A stretch of 32,604 nt of DNA from Trichosporon coremiiforme (lineage: Eukaryota > Basidiomycota > Tremellomycetes > Trichosporonales > Trichosporonaceae), in the NCBI GenBank assembly GCA_039545355.1, contig BCJJ01000072.1:1-32604 (forward strand). The letters run 5' to 3'. A program made the translations under genes and the position numbers. Shown piece after piece: positions 1 to 10,484 of the stretch. The notes beneath the pieces are model-generated. The model saw nothing but the letters and a program-made list of their open reading frames with translations. It ran no database searches and had not been told where the DNA came from. Each line of letters opens with the position of its first letter. The first letter of the stretch is position 1.

Positions 1-646
1 TTCCAATGACTGGGATATACACACGTATTCCTGAAGGTTGTCCGTTCGAGTCGGGCCGGGGTCGGAGCCTCTCGATAGAGAGATTCCTCTTTTTCTGTGG
101 CGAATACTGGATCCTGGAGGTCAACTTCAGAGGAAAAGGTGTAGATGATGCCGTGAGCATGAGTTGGAGTGGAAGATGCGGACTCTGCTTCCTCCCAGAC
201 ATGACCGGACGCGCGCCGATCGCTGACGCCCAAGGCATGACTTAGGCACCGACGTGCCAATCTTCCCTTTGTTCTTCTGACGCCCACCCCAGCTGTGCCC
301 CATGATGTGCTGGAGGTTCGCAGCCGCCGTCTCATGGCTCTGGCCCGCACGGAAAACGAAGGTGTAACTGTGCATCTCCTTTGCCCTCTCTAGCCGGCCC
401 GGTCACCGTGGACAGCGACAGAGGCTGAAATCGGGCCGGCGAGATCGACCGAGGAGACGGAGAGCGGTCAACTGGACGGAACCAAATCGGGCATCGGCAA
501 CCATTCAGTATCCGTGGCTCGTGGGTCTGTTCATGGACATGGACGCGCCGCCTGGTCCGGTGACGACACCAAGACTACGCCGCGTTGCCACTTGAAGAAG
601 TTGGGCGATCCAGCGCGCCCATCTTGCATCCTCATCATCATCCACC
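1..646. other. Left-edge intergenic region, no supported gene
   Basis: This stretch lies upstream of the Mpo1-like gene. The longest minus-strand reading frame (375 to 127) starts with an ATG and its first 35 or so codons look plausible, but I recognise no family and see no convincing splice junction. It could be the first exon of a divergent gene that leaves the window on the left. The region just before position 647 would hold the promoter of the Mpo1-like gene; I see no clear TATA box. Confidence 0.4.
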
Positions 647-1832
647 ATGACGGCCACGCAACCCACCCAGCGCGTCACTCGCTCATCTGCCGCTGCTGCT
701 ACCTCTGTAGAGCAGCCCAAGACCGTCTCGGCCCCTAAGGAGGGCGACGTCACGGCCCATCTCGAGAATGAGGTGAGTGTCAAGCTGTCCTTGAGAGAAC
801 CACGGTCCTTTGATGTCCCAGCGCACTGGAGACCCTCTCGGGAGAACTGCACTACAAGCTAATGTACGCTCCGAACAATCTAACCTCAGCTCGCATTCTA
901 CGCGTCCTACCACAGCAACCCCATGAACAAGGCGATCCACTTTGTCTTCATCCCGCAGATCCTGTGGTCCGCCCTCATTCTCCTCGGATACCTCAACCTG
1001 CCCGGGTTCACTTATGTCGATGTCGGGCCGGGACTCACCTTCCGCCCGTCGGTGGGCATGCTGCTCGCGTTCGCGTTCCAGTTCTACTACATCTTCCTGG
1101 ACGAGTTTGTCGGCGTGAGTATCCTGCCGGCCGTCAGGCCTGCCGACTGCCCTACGCCTGGTCAAGCGGGGCTGGTGACTGTTTAAGACAGCTCACTTAG
1201 TGCCGCTCTCCCTCATCTACCAGAACATCAGACCCACGATTGAAGTTGTCGTTTTGTTTTTTCTCAGCTGACGCCCAGGGCACCTACATCCCCGTCATGG
1301 CCGCGCTGTACCTGACCTCGGGCTACCTCGCGAACCACAACCCCGAGTGGCTCCCGCTCGCGACGGCCTTCACGGACAAGCCGTCTGCGCTCCCCTTTGC
1401 GCTCTTCGTCCACTTCAACGGCTGGTTCTGGCAGTTCCTCGGCCACTTCAAGTTTGAGGGCCGCGCCCCTGCCCTCTTTGACAACCTGACCCAGGGTGAG
1501 TACGAAATGCGAGGGCGTAGGCCGAGCCACCGCAGGTCGAGCCACTGTCAGCTGGTCAGCTGGTCTGGCTGGCCGCATGGGCCACCGCAGAAGTGACGTG
1601 GTGGTCACCTGCCCTCAACCACAGCACAGACAGCAACACGAAAGCTAGCAAGACGCTGAGAGCTGACACCCCCTCAGCCCTCGTGACCGCCCCGTTCTTC
1701 GTACACATTGAGATGCTCTTTGGGCTCTTTGGCTGGAACCCCGCGCTCGAGAAGCGTATCATGAACCTGAGCGCCAAGCGCATCGTGGCCATGAACAAGG
1801 CCAAGCGCGCCCGGGGCAAGAAGACCGAGTAG
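647..1832 (+). CDS. MPO1: Mpo1-like (DUF962) 2-hydroxy fatty acid dioxygenase
   Basis: Four exons: 647-772, 890-1114, 1279-1495 and 1678-1832, giving 240 residues with all phases consistent (0, 0, 1). The product matches the DUF962/YGL010W family. In yeast, Mpo1 is an ER-membrane iron-dependent dioxygenase in fatty acid alpha-oxidation during phytosphingosine breakdown. Visible family features are the N-terminal YHSNPMNKAIH segment (His50, His59), hydrophobic segments at about residues 58-75 and 95-115, the FNGWFWQFLGHFKFEGR block (His162-His173) and the FFVHIEMLFG block (His199). A basic, lysine-rich C-terminus ends the protein and could be an ER-retention type tail. The first 42 residues are low complexity and poorly conserved. 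All three introns (117, 164 and 182 nt) are long for this window, and each ends in a CAG. The gene converges on the CLC gene, with 177 bp between stops. The family is secure; substrate is inferred from yeast. Confidence 0.9.
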
Positions 1833-2009
1833 TTTTGATCTCTACGTACCTAATCTATGCCACTCGTTTGTCTATGCGCTCGTTGTTGCCTCAATGCTGT
1901 AATGGGAGATGGGTGGGATGAGGAATGGGATGTGGGAAGCTGGCTCGTCACTGCCGCGTTCGCCTTTGGTGTCATTAAAACGTCGCATGAGTCTAGGCAA
2001 TCTACATAA

Positions 2010-4976
2010 TCAGTCCTGATGGCTCGCATTGCTGCCTCGGCGGTGCGGATGAGGGGGCTCGTCGCGCGCCTCCTCCTCGTCCCCGATCGCAAAGCTGTAG
2101 TCCTGCGTAAAGCTGTCCCCCTCCCCCGAGTCTCCGCTCATACCCAATCCACTTCTACTGCCTACGCCACCGCTCACACTTCCCGGCCGAGCGGCGCGCA
2201 CACGCGCAATCACGTCATTGACGACACCGACACCCCGCGTCTGCGCCCAGTTCAGCCCGCTCTCGAGCGCGTGCTCGAGTACGGGGCCCTGCGTGTCGCC
2301 AAGCGGCGTCCATTCGCCCCATCCCTCGGTGCTGTCGCGGCGGAGCTCGCGCAGTTCCCGCGCCTCGGCTGCCTCGCGGTGCTTCTCCGTCGCCTCGTGC
2401 CGGAGCACGTCCTTGATCGTCACCAGGCCCTGGAGTTGACCCTCGCTCTGGACGAGGATGACGCGCGGGCCCATGCGGCGGAAGAGCTGGAGCACAATCT
2501 CGAGCGGCATCTTGGGCGAGACGGTGAGGGGCGTCTCGTCGACGTATTGCCCAAAGTCGACGTGGTCGCCAGAGACGCCGCCGGCAGGCGCTTCGCGGTC
2601 GCTGAAGGTGCAGTTGGCGTCGGGCGACAGCGAGTAAGACCTCCTCGCGCGGTCGAGGGCGAAGCGCAGTTCCGTCTTGGGGATGAAGCCGATGATGGTC
2701 CGGTCCGTCTGCGTCGCAACGACGGGGAAGCCTTGGAACGACGAGCCCTGTACCAGCCTTTGCAGCTCGGAGAGCGGCAGGCCGGTCGAGGGGATCACGA
2801 CGAGGTCCTTCCGCATAATGTGCGCAATGGGCTCGTTAAACCCCTTGTCGCCCGATTCGGCGTCGTCCTTCTCCAGGAACGGGTAGCCGTTGAACCGGAT
2901 CATCTGGTCCGCGATGCCGCCCTTGCCCACTTGGTCTGAGACGGACTTGGTCACGAGGATCACGATCTGGAGTTAGCTACGAGGAGCGGCGTCAAGCTCA
3001 CCATGGTAGGCAGGATGTAGGTCAGCGCACCGGTCAGCTCGAACATGATGACGACGACCGTAACGGTGAGGCCGGTGATGCCGGAGAGCGCGGCGCCGGC
3101 GCCGAGGAAGGCATACGTTCCGGGCGTGATGCAGGGCTGGTCGGGCTTGCATGCGCCAACAAACCAGGGGGCGTTCGGGTACGACCTGCTGTCAGCTTTT
3201 CTCCCGAAGAAGACAGCTTACTGTTCCATAGCCTTCATGATGATGCCGACGGCACGGCCGAAGGTAGCTCCGACAGCCATGGATGGCACAAAGATACCGG
3301 CGGGGACCTTGGAGCCGTAGCTGATGATGATGAAGCCGATACGCAGCACGGTGGCGAGCAGCAGCGACCAGACCATGGACCACTGGCTCGAGGCCTGGCA
3401 TAGGCCGTCGTGATCACCGCCGCCCTCGCACTCGCGGAAGAGGATCGACATCATCTCCGTCATGTCGATGCGCAGGAAGCGGTTCAGGTAGCTGATCACT
3501 GCCGTCAGGACGGCGAGCGTGACCGCCTCGGCGACGCCGCGGTTCGCGAGGTGTTTCCGGCGGAAGGCGGCCATCTGGATGTTGAACTTGGACACGAGCG
3601 CACCGTAGCATCCCTGATGTCAGCTGATGGAGAGTTGTGTGGAAGCTTACGCCAAAGATGCCGAGCAGAATGTACGCGGGGATCTCGAAGTAATGCCAGT
3701 CGCGGTCGTAGGAGACCTGGAACAGAACGAGCTTGCCCGTACGGAAGGGGTCCATCGACTGTCTGTTAGCTTACAAGTCCGGCATCCTAGCTTACGGAAA
3801 GGAAGAATGTCGCCACCAGGGCGCACACGAAGCTCCGCCACATGGTCCGCACGCTGAACGTCTGGTTCATCTCTTCGATCGAGAAGAGTACGCCGCCGAT
3901 TGGAGAACCGAACGCTACAGCGACACCTGCCGCGCAGGACGCCGTCAGAAGCTCACGCATTTTGGCTGGGGTCAGTTGAAGCAACATCCGGCAACTCACT
4001 GTGGCTAGCCTTGTACCGGGGGAAGAGACGTCCCACGACATTTCCGACACAGGAAGCGACATGGACCGAAGGGCCCTCCTTTCCGACAGCGAGACCGGAA
4101 CCGATAGAGAGAGGCTGCCGTCAGCTTGACTGAGCACAGTTCAGCTCACCAGAGTCATGCTCTTGATGACTAACGTCTCAAGGCCGAGATAGCTCTTCAT
4201 GATGAAGCCACCGATGATGCATTTGATCTCCGAGATACCCGAGCCAGCTGCATAGGGAGCAAAGCTGCGCACCATGTACGCGGCCGTCCAGGCGAACAGA
4301 CCCTGTCCGTCAGTTACAATACTGCGCGTGGCAACTCACAGCGAAGAAGGTGTACGCCATCCAGGGGAGCGGCGGGAAAGAACCCCAGTCATGCCACTCG
4401 TCACATTGTCCGTCCTCGGCGATCTCGAGACAACAGAACTTGCGGCCAAGGTACCAACCGTTAGTGCAGTGCCCCAACCTGTAGTCCGCAAGCCATCCCG
4501 TGAGGATGGACATGAGCGCCGAGATGACGCCGATGATCGCACCTGGGGCTGTCAGCACAGCTGAAACGAGCTGAAACGGCAACGTGTCACTCACCGACAA
4601 GCGTCAGCACGACGTAGCTCTCTCCTTCTCGGAACGCTCTCCGAAGCCCACGCCACACGGCGCCGGGCGCTCCTTCTAAATTCTCTAGTCGTTCAAGGAC
4701 AGACCCTGGTTTCGGCAGATACGTTTTCGGATTTCGGTCGCGGAGCGAGTCCTGGATCCAGTCTGAAGGTCAGCTTCAACTGACAAGATAGCTGGGGACC
4801 TACCGACTGTGCTAAAGTCTTCATATCGCCTGCGGGGTTAGTTGCTGGTCGGTTATGACGACTGACCTGAGATCGACCTCAAACTCTTCGGGTTCTTGGG
4901 CGACGGTCGGAGCGAAGGACGCTTCGTGGGGGTCGCTCGGACTGGTGTCGGGCTGGTTTGAGGGAGGATAGGACAT
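2010..4976 (-). CDS. GEF1: CLC-family chloride/proton exchanger with two CBS domains (Gef1-type)
   Basis: Eleven exons, read on the minus strand: 4976-4867, 4829-4804, 4762-4595, 4542-4340, 4302-4150, 4114-4000, 3965-3796, 3758-3651, 3613-3222, 3185-3002 and 2966-2010. They join to 861 residues with every phase consistent. CLC signatures appear in order: GSGISEIK (exon 5), GKEGPSVH with gating Glu233 (exon 6), [13 protein letters not shown] with proton-pathway Glu290 (exon 7) and [16 protein letters not shown] (exon 9). The last exon holds two cytosolic CBS repeats, around [13 protein letters not shown] and [15 protein letters not shown], followed by a polar tail. Having both glutamates points to a 2Cl-/H+ antiporter rather than a channel. 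Gef1 relatives act in Golgi, endosome and vacuole membranes and support copper and iron handling; that location is inferred. All ten introns are 34-52 nt. The start ATG at 4976 gives a short acidic cytosolic leader that runs into the usual STVDWIQD block. Confidence 0.93.
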
Positions 4977-5925
4977 GGCGGTTCAAGTCCTCTTCCACAC
5001 GGGTGTAAATGTGCTGAAGAGGCCGCCCGTGCGTTGTTGTGATGGGGTTGCAGCGATGGAAGGTTGAGCTATGCACTTTTGGAGGCGGACTCGACCTTGG
5101 CGCCAGATCGTGCAGGTGGTCACGTCGGCGTCATTGATCGGGCAAGGGCGGCAACGGCGCGGTGGGTGGGTGGCCAGGGAGTGTGCCAGGGTGAGGACGA
5201 GCCAGCGCTCGGACCCGTCCCGCGGGGGATAGCACACGTGGTCTCACGTAATCTTCCAAGTGCCACTCGTGCTAATTCCGCCCGTCACAGCGAGCTGAGG
5301 TGGGGCCGTTGCAGCCAACCACTCAGCTAAGCAGGCTCGTCGCCGCCGTGATCTCTTGTCATCATCACTGTCATCTACCCCGATCTTCTCGTGAACCATT
5401 TGACTCGTTCGTCGAGCCCGGAGCCAACCAGTATAAGAGCCACGACACACGAGACCCCATCGTCTGCGTCGTGCTGTTCTGTTCTACAGTGGCTGCGGTC
5501 CTGGAAAGAACCACTGGAGCGTGTCGAGAGAGTCCTGAGTCCGGATCTCCACACCTTTGGGTCTTCTGATCTGTGCGGCGAACGTGCCATCGTGTTTATA
5601 GCTGTCTTGACCTTTTCTTTCTCTTTGCTGGCAAGTCGAGTCTCGAGGGCGACTGGAGGTTTCAGAGGCCTTTGAGGTGGGACAAAGCATTCTCAGACGG
5701 ACGACACATGGAAGCAGCCCTGCAGGCTCTACGAAAGTACGCGTACGCATCATAAACCATCTGTAGGGATTACAACTCACACGTACATTCCTCTGCCTCC
5801 CAACAACAACAACGCTACACGCCTTCCTTTTCACCCCTGTCGTTCGCGTACCGCCTCGTCCCCTGCTCGCCTGCCGTCATTGATCGCCTCGCTTTCCTGT
5901 CAACCTTAATATCCCGGCCTTACAG
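4977..5925. other. Divergent intergenic region between CLC and PNUTS-like genes
   Basis: About 0.95 kb separates the CLC start codon from the first supported PNUTS-like exon. Short open frames here are not convincing as genes. The region should contain the CLC promoter on the minus side and the promoter, 5' UTR and missing first exon of the PNUTS-like gene on the plus side. The only ATG between 5240 and 5925 on the plus strand is at 5709, but its reading frame reaches a stop at 5754 and its available GT donors have the wrong phase for the acceptor at 5925. Confidence 0.5.
5432..5437 (+). promoter_or_regulatory. TATA-like element, candidate core promoter of PNUTS-like gene
   Basis: The plus-strand sequence AGTATAAGAG is the clearest TATA-like element in this divergent intergenic region. 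It lies about 280 bp before the only plus-strand ATG in the interval (5709) and about 490 bp before the first supported exon. Assignment to the PNUTS-like gene is by position only. Confidence 0.35.
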
Positions 5926-8900
5926 CGCAAGCGCGGAACAGCTCGCCTGGCTCCAGCAACAGCTTGCCTCCCACCCAATACTCCCCGGGCAGTCTCCGGA
6001 AGATTGGTTGCACTGGCGAACTTGTGTCGCTGAGGGCATGACGGAGATCGAAGCACTGCAACAGGTCAATGCGTTCAACCCCCTGCAGCACCAGCACCAA
6101 CTCCAAACGCAGCCACACCAGGCCGTGCATCTCCCGCCAGTCCAAGTCCAACAACCAGTGTTCAACCCGGTGCACCCACCCGGTGTCTCGGTTGCAGGAG
6201 TACCGAGTTACACACCGGAGGGAATTTACAGTGAGTACGAGTCCGCTATTGACGCTATGTTTGACCAGCCTGTGGACCAGGCGAGTACTGCGGCACTCGG
6301 AGAGGTGCTGTTGATTATGCCATTACCATTTGTGACTTCCTTCCTCTTGCACCTGATCCTGATTAGAACGCGTCGACGAACGCAGAGACACAGACTCGCA
6401 CACCGCACTGCAGCATCGCCTCGGCTACAGAGCCTCCGGGTGGACCGGCTGCAGCGCGCGCAGCGGCTGCGTGCGGAAAGCTGTCTTGGGTAGTTCCTCG
6501 CCGAAAGCACCGTGGGAACCTGCAGGCACCTCACTGGTGCGGCGGGATCAAATTTGGCTTGCCACATGCTTTGCGCTCGTCTGCGGCGACACGCCTTGCG
6601 GCGCACCTATCAGGACAGGGAAGGTCATGCCCGCCTATCATCCCCTCCGTTAAATCACGGTCACGTGATCGTGCCTCAGACACGCGGTACCTTTGTGGCA
6701 GGAGCTGACCAGCAGACCCGATCGGTTACAACCACCTGCAGCAACTCACCCAACAACAGCTGCAACCTCAGCAGCATCTGAACCCCCAATACATCGGGAT
6801 GTCATATGGCATGCACCCCACCGGGACGCACGGCGTCGCGGGGCCGTCCGCCTCCCGCGCCCAGGCAACGCCTCCGTTACAAGTCAAGGCGGAGCCCATC
6901 GAGATCGACCAGGAGTCGGTCGACATCAAGCCTCAGATCCAGGAGCTCATGAGGGATGCCAATATTGACTTCAATCTGTCCAGCCCTCAAGCGAACGGTT
7001 CAACTGCTCCCCAGGCCCAGGTGCCTGACGAGAAACCTCCGATCGACGAGAAACCTCTTGTCGAAGTCAAGCCCGCCATTGACGTCGACATGTACTACGA
7101 TTCTAGCGCTAGCACGCCCCTTACTGGCGAGTCCTCCAGGAACGGCAGTCCTGCTGTCGGTGTACCTCCCATCGATGGCAGCACCGTACCAGGCCCTTCC
7201 CGCCGTAGATTAGACCCAGTGGTCCTGATCCCCCGAAGAAAACGTGGGTCCGTGGCGTTGGCCTCCGAACAAGAAGTGAACAGATTCATTAACTCGGGAC
7301 GTACAGACTCCTCCTCGATCGTCAAGAACGCGACGGAGAAGACGTATGACGGCTCAGAAGAGAGCCGGGCGATGATGCGCGAGATCCACAAGCTGCTCAT
7401 TCCCGGTGTCCTGCAGCAGAACAAGCCAGGGCACCTCTTCAAGCACCTGCGGTTCCGAGAGGACAAGGACGGCAATGAGCTCCCACCCTCGTTCGAACCC
7501 ACGCCACAGCAGCTCGCCCACATCATGACTGAACTCTCTCAGCATGCGCCCGCCTCGTACCTCGCCTCTATGGGCGACAGCGACAGGTACACTGAGATGT
7601 TCCGCGTCTGGATCAGAAACTCTATCCGCGAACCGGAAAAGTGGGAGGTCTCCCTCGCCCCGATCCTCAACGTTCTTAGTCGCACAGACATGCCCGTGAA
7701 CTACATTCAGGAGGACTTCAAGATTGGCCGACTCGCGAAGAAGGCTGTCGACAAGGCCATGGACGGCAACCTCTTCACAGCAGCGCAGATCCGCAAGGCG
7801 TACACGAAGTACGACAGCTTCTGCAAGGACGTCCTGTTCCCTAAGAACCGTCGGAAATCTCTCGACTCGGATTCGGAGGACGACACACCGCAAGTGACGA
7901 AGAAGCGCAAGCTTGACAGCAAGCCCGCTGTTCCGACCAAGTCGGCGCCGGCTCCCAAACCCTCCGCCGCGTCTGGCAGCAAGGTGCCCGGGCGTGCGGA
8001 CATGTCCTTCTTCGGGGCGAAAGCCGACAGCGCCGCAGCCGCCGCGAAGCCGAAGCCGAAGCTGCCGAACTTTACGAAACGTCCGGCGGATGCGCCCGCT
8101 CCGGCGACGAGCTCTCTGCTGGCATCGACGATGAAGATGCTGAAGAAGGAGGACCCGATGACGAAACCTGCCGCCCCGCCAACGCGGCCGTCGCAGGCCG
8201 CCGCCGTTCCCCCTCCCCGCCAGCCGGCCAAGCCGACCGTCAAGCTGAACAAGAAGGGCCATGCCGTGCGCTGGGTCGACGAGACACCGAGCGCTGGTCG
8301 CGAGCTCGAGGCGATCAAGCTGTTCAAGCAAGAGCCGCACGAGATGGAGCGCCCGTTCTGGCTCCAAGACGTAAGTGAATGCGAGTCTTCTATCGCTGAC
8401 CATCAGGAGGGCGTCCAGGGCATGTCAGTCCACGACCTGGACACGCAGGAAGGCCAGCTCATGCACCAATCGCCGGTGTACGACGACATTGAGGAGGTCA
8501 TCGAGTGGTACGAGCCGAAGCGTGAGTTTCAATATTTCGATCAAGAACTGACGCCAGCCTACGCACATGGCCAGAGCGAAGAGCCGCCAGCCCCGACACC
8601 CGAGGCCGAGGTGCAGGCGAAGCGGGAATCCTCCTCCCAGCCGATCAGCTACATCACCCCGAGCGACATTCCGCAAACCCCTATCGAGGCCACGGTCCGC
8701 GTCGTCACAGCCGACACGAGCACGCGGAAGATGCACGGCGTGAGCGCCGTGACTCCCACTGCTCCCGGAACAGCAGGCGACCAGGCGCAGAACAGTGTCT
8801 CGGACCTGCTGAAGAACTTAACAGGCGCGTTACCTGCTGCCGTTGCGCCGCCGGCCGCTCCCGCTGCCTACGGCGCGGGGTACGACTACAACGCGCAGTA

Positions 8901-9144
8901 CTACCAGAATCCACCCTCGTACGGTCCCAGTGCGGGGCAGTCGCAGACTCATGCTCCGGGCTGGAATGGGGGTTACAACAACCATAACCAGCACCAACAG
9001 CAACAACAACCGGGCTGGAACCGCGACGCGCCCGGATACACGGGCAATCGGTGGAGCCGCCCGCAGGCCAAGAAGCCGTGCAAGTTCTTCCGCATGCACG
9101 GAAATTGCAAGCTCGGCAACAGGTGCAACTTCCTGCACTCGTAG
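5926..9144 (+). CDS. PNUTS/Ppn1-like PP1-binding scaffold (TFIIS-N, RVxF and CCCH zinc finger)
   Basis: Supported exons are 5926-6230, 6713-8370, 8407-8521 and 8558-9144, with consistent phases and at least 887 residues; the exon carrying the start codon was not found. In order: a Gln-rich N-terminus (LAWLQQQLASHP), a helical domain at about 7318-7780 resembling the TFIIS N-terminal/LW domain, a long Pro/Ala/Lys-rich linker, a PP1-docking motif KGHAVRWVDE (about 8251-8280), and a C-terminal zinc finger C-x8-C-x5-C-x3-H (9079-9138). This order, with the V-x-W motif followed by acidic residues, is that of metazoan PNUTS (PPP1R10) and fission yeast Ppn1. Those proteins bring PP1 to the cleavage and polyadenylation machinery for RNA polymerase II termination. 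Introns at 8371-8406 and 8522-8557 are each 36 nt, in frame and free of stops, so an unspliced reading gives a falsely continuous 781-residue frame from 6799. The 482-nt intron 6231-6712 is much longer than most here. Confidence 0.82.
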
Positions 9145-10484
9145 CGGAGCGGACGCAGAGCTGAACGGCGTGCTGCGGAGACGCACACTCCGTAACCTGA
9201 ACGACCTGAAGAGTAATAATGTACGACGAAGAAGAATTTCAACCAACAACAACACTACAAGGCATTTCACAATTCCCTTTTCCCAGCAGCATGATTTGCA
9301 TTTCTCCCATAGTATTAGCCCCCCGCACCTCACTTCAGCATGTCTCGCGCCCCACGGTGCAAATGTATATAAACAAAGGGTCTCGTGTTATAACTGCGCT
9401 GCACAGAGGGGTGGAGCTGGGGGTACTCAGCCAACGTGAGGACGGCCAGTAGCTCATCGGTGACGTCTTTGTGTGATCAGCGCGACATGATCCACAGCCC
9501 AGATCTCGATCTTGAAGTAGCCGTCGCATCACCAGATCACCAGTCTATCGGCTCCGGCCATGTTATCGTCGTGTGAGCTCCACGATGTGCGTGTCTGTTG
9601 CTTCTCGTTGAAAACGTGAATAGTCCCCAGCCCCCCATAGACGATATGAAATGTTATGCTCTGAATTCATGTGAACTCTATCGATACTGCGGCCAGACAT
9701 CTGTGCTGCTCGTGAGAACAAGTGAGGTGTGGGCGCAGGACCTCGTAACTTTGTGTTGTGTGGAGCAAGGCCGTGCAAGCTCGATCGGGAGCGTCTTGGC
9801 GGGGCGTCAGCTGAGGCAGTGCGCGACTGACTTTTTCGCTCGTATACCGGGTTCAGGCACAGGAAAGTGTGCGTTGCGGCCACGTGTGGGATCCTTTGCA
9901 GTGAATGGGGAGGCGCGGCCTCTCAGGGCAATGCTCAGGTCAGTCAGGTCTAGTCAGGTAGCCAGCTCGGTCCAGAGTTCAGGTAATCAGTGGACGCAGG
10001 CGCGTACGGTGCACGCGATGGGCGCAGCGTCTGCAACCGGCTGCACCAGAATAAGCCATACTCAGGTCGACGGTCAGGAAGTCTAGTCGACTGTCAGGAG
10101 GAGAGACAATGGAGCTAAGGAAAGACGTGCGCTCGACGGGTCCCGCGCATCGCCTGCATCGCCCGCATCGCACTCGCGCTGCCTGCCAACTCGTTCCAGA
10201 GACCCAGCGGTCCGGTGCTCGGGCGCTCGGGCCTCACTCGTAAGCAGAGGTGCCCTCGACAAACCCACTCTCAGCCTCTCTTCCCAACCTCCCATCGATC
10301 CCATCATTGCATTGTCCTCCTCACTTCACCTCGTCATCCTCGCCCGACTCTTTCCAGCCCTCTCTCTCTCTTGCTCTGTCGATCTCGATCCGACGATCTT
10401 TCGCTCTTTTACCTCACTCGTCGCTCTTTAATACCACCATCTCACTTCTTTCATTCTGAACGCCTGAACGCTCGCTTCAACATC
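9145..10484. other. 1.3 kb intergenic region between PNUTS-like and Kre9-like genes
   Basis: I see no supported gene here. A plus-strand frame at 9598-10086 lacks an ATG start and any recognisable domain. A TATATAAA element lies at 9366-9373, about 1.1 kb before the next start codon, too far to be its core promoter. Short repeats built on GTCAGG cluster at about 9930-9962 and 10063-10102. The right end is the pyrimidine-rich promoter tract described separately. Confidence 0.5.
10262..10460 (+). promoter_or_regulatory. Pyrimidine-rich tract upstream of Kre9-like gene
   Basis: About 200 bp directly before the start codon at 10485 are strongly C+T-rich on the coding strand, with long CTCTCTCT and TCCTCCTC runs. 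Such CT blocks are typical near transcription start sites of well-expressed fungal genes. This supports an active promoter for the wall-protein gene, but the exact start site cannot be read from sequence. Confidence 0.5.

Noticed and set aside
2019..2939. 306-codon plus-strand frame opposite the CLC CBS exon
   Set aside because: It is an antisense shadow of the CBS-domain exon, with biased composition and no domain.
6231..6268. Alternative 38-nt intron at the start of the long PNUTS intron, leaving a micro-exon
   Set aside because: The resulting short exon encodes nothing family-like and lacks a good second donor. The direct 6231-6712 join is phase-consistent and gives a continuous Gln-rich region.
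9598..10086. 162-codon plus-strand open frame between the PNUTS-like and Kre9-like genes
   Set aside because: It starts at a non-ATG codon, has no domain or conserved-looking segments, and overlaps promoter-like sequence.
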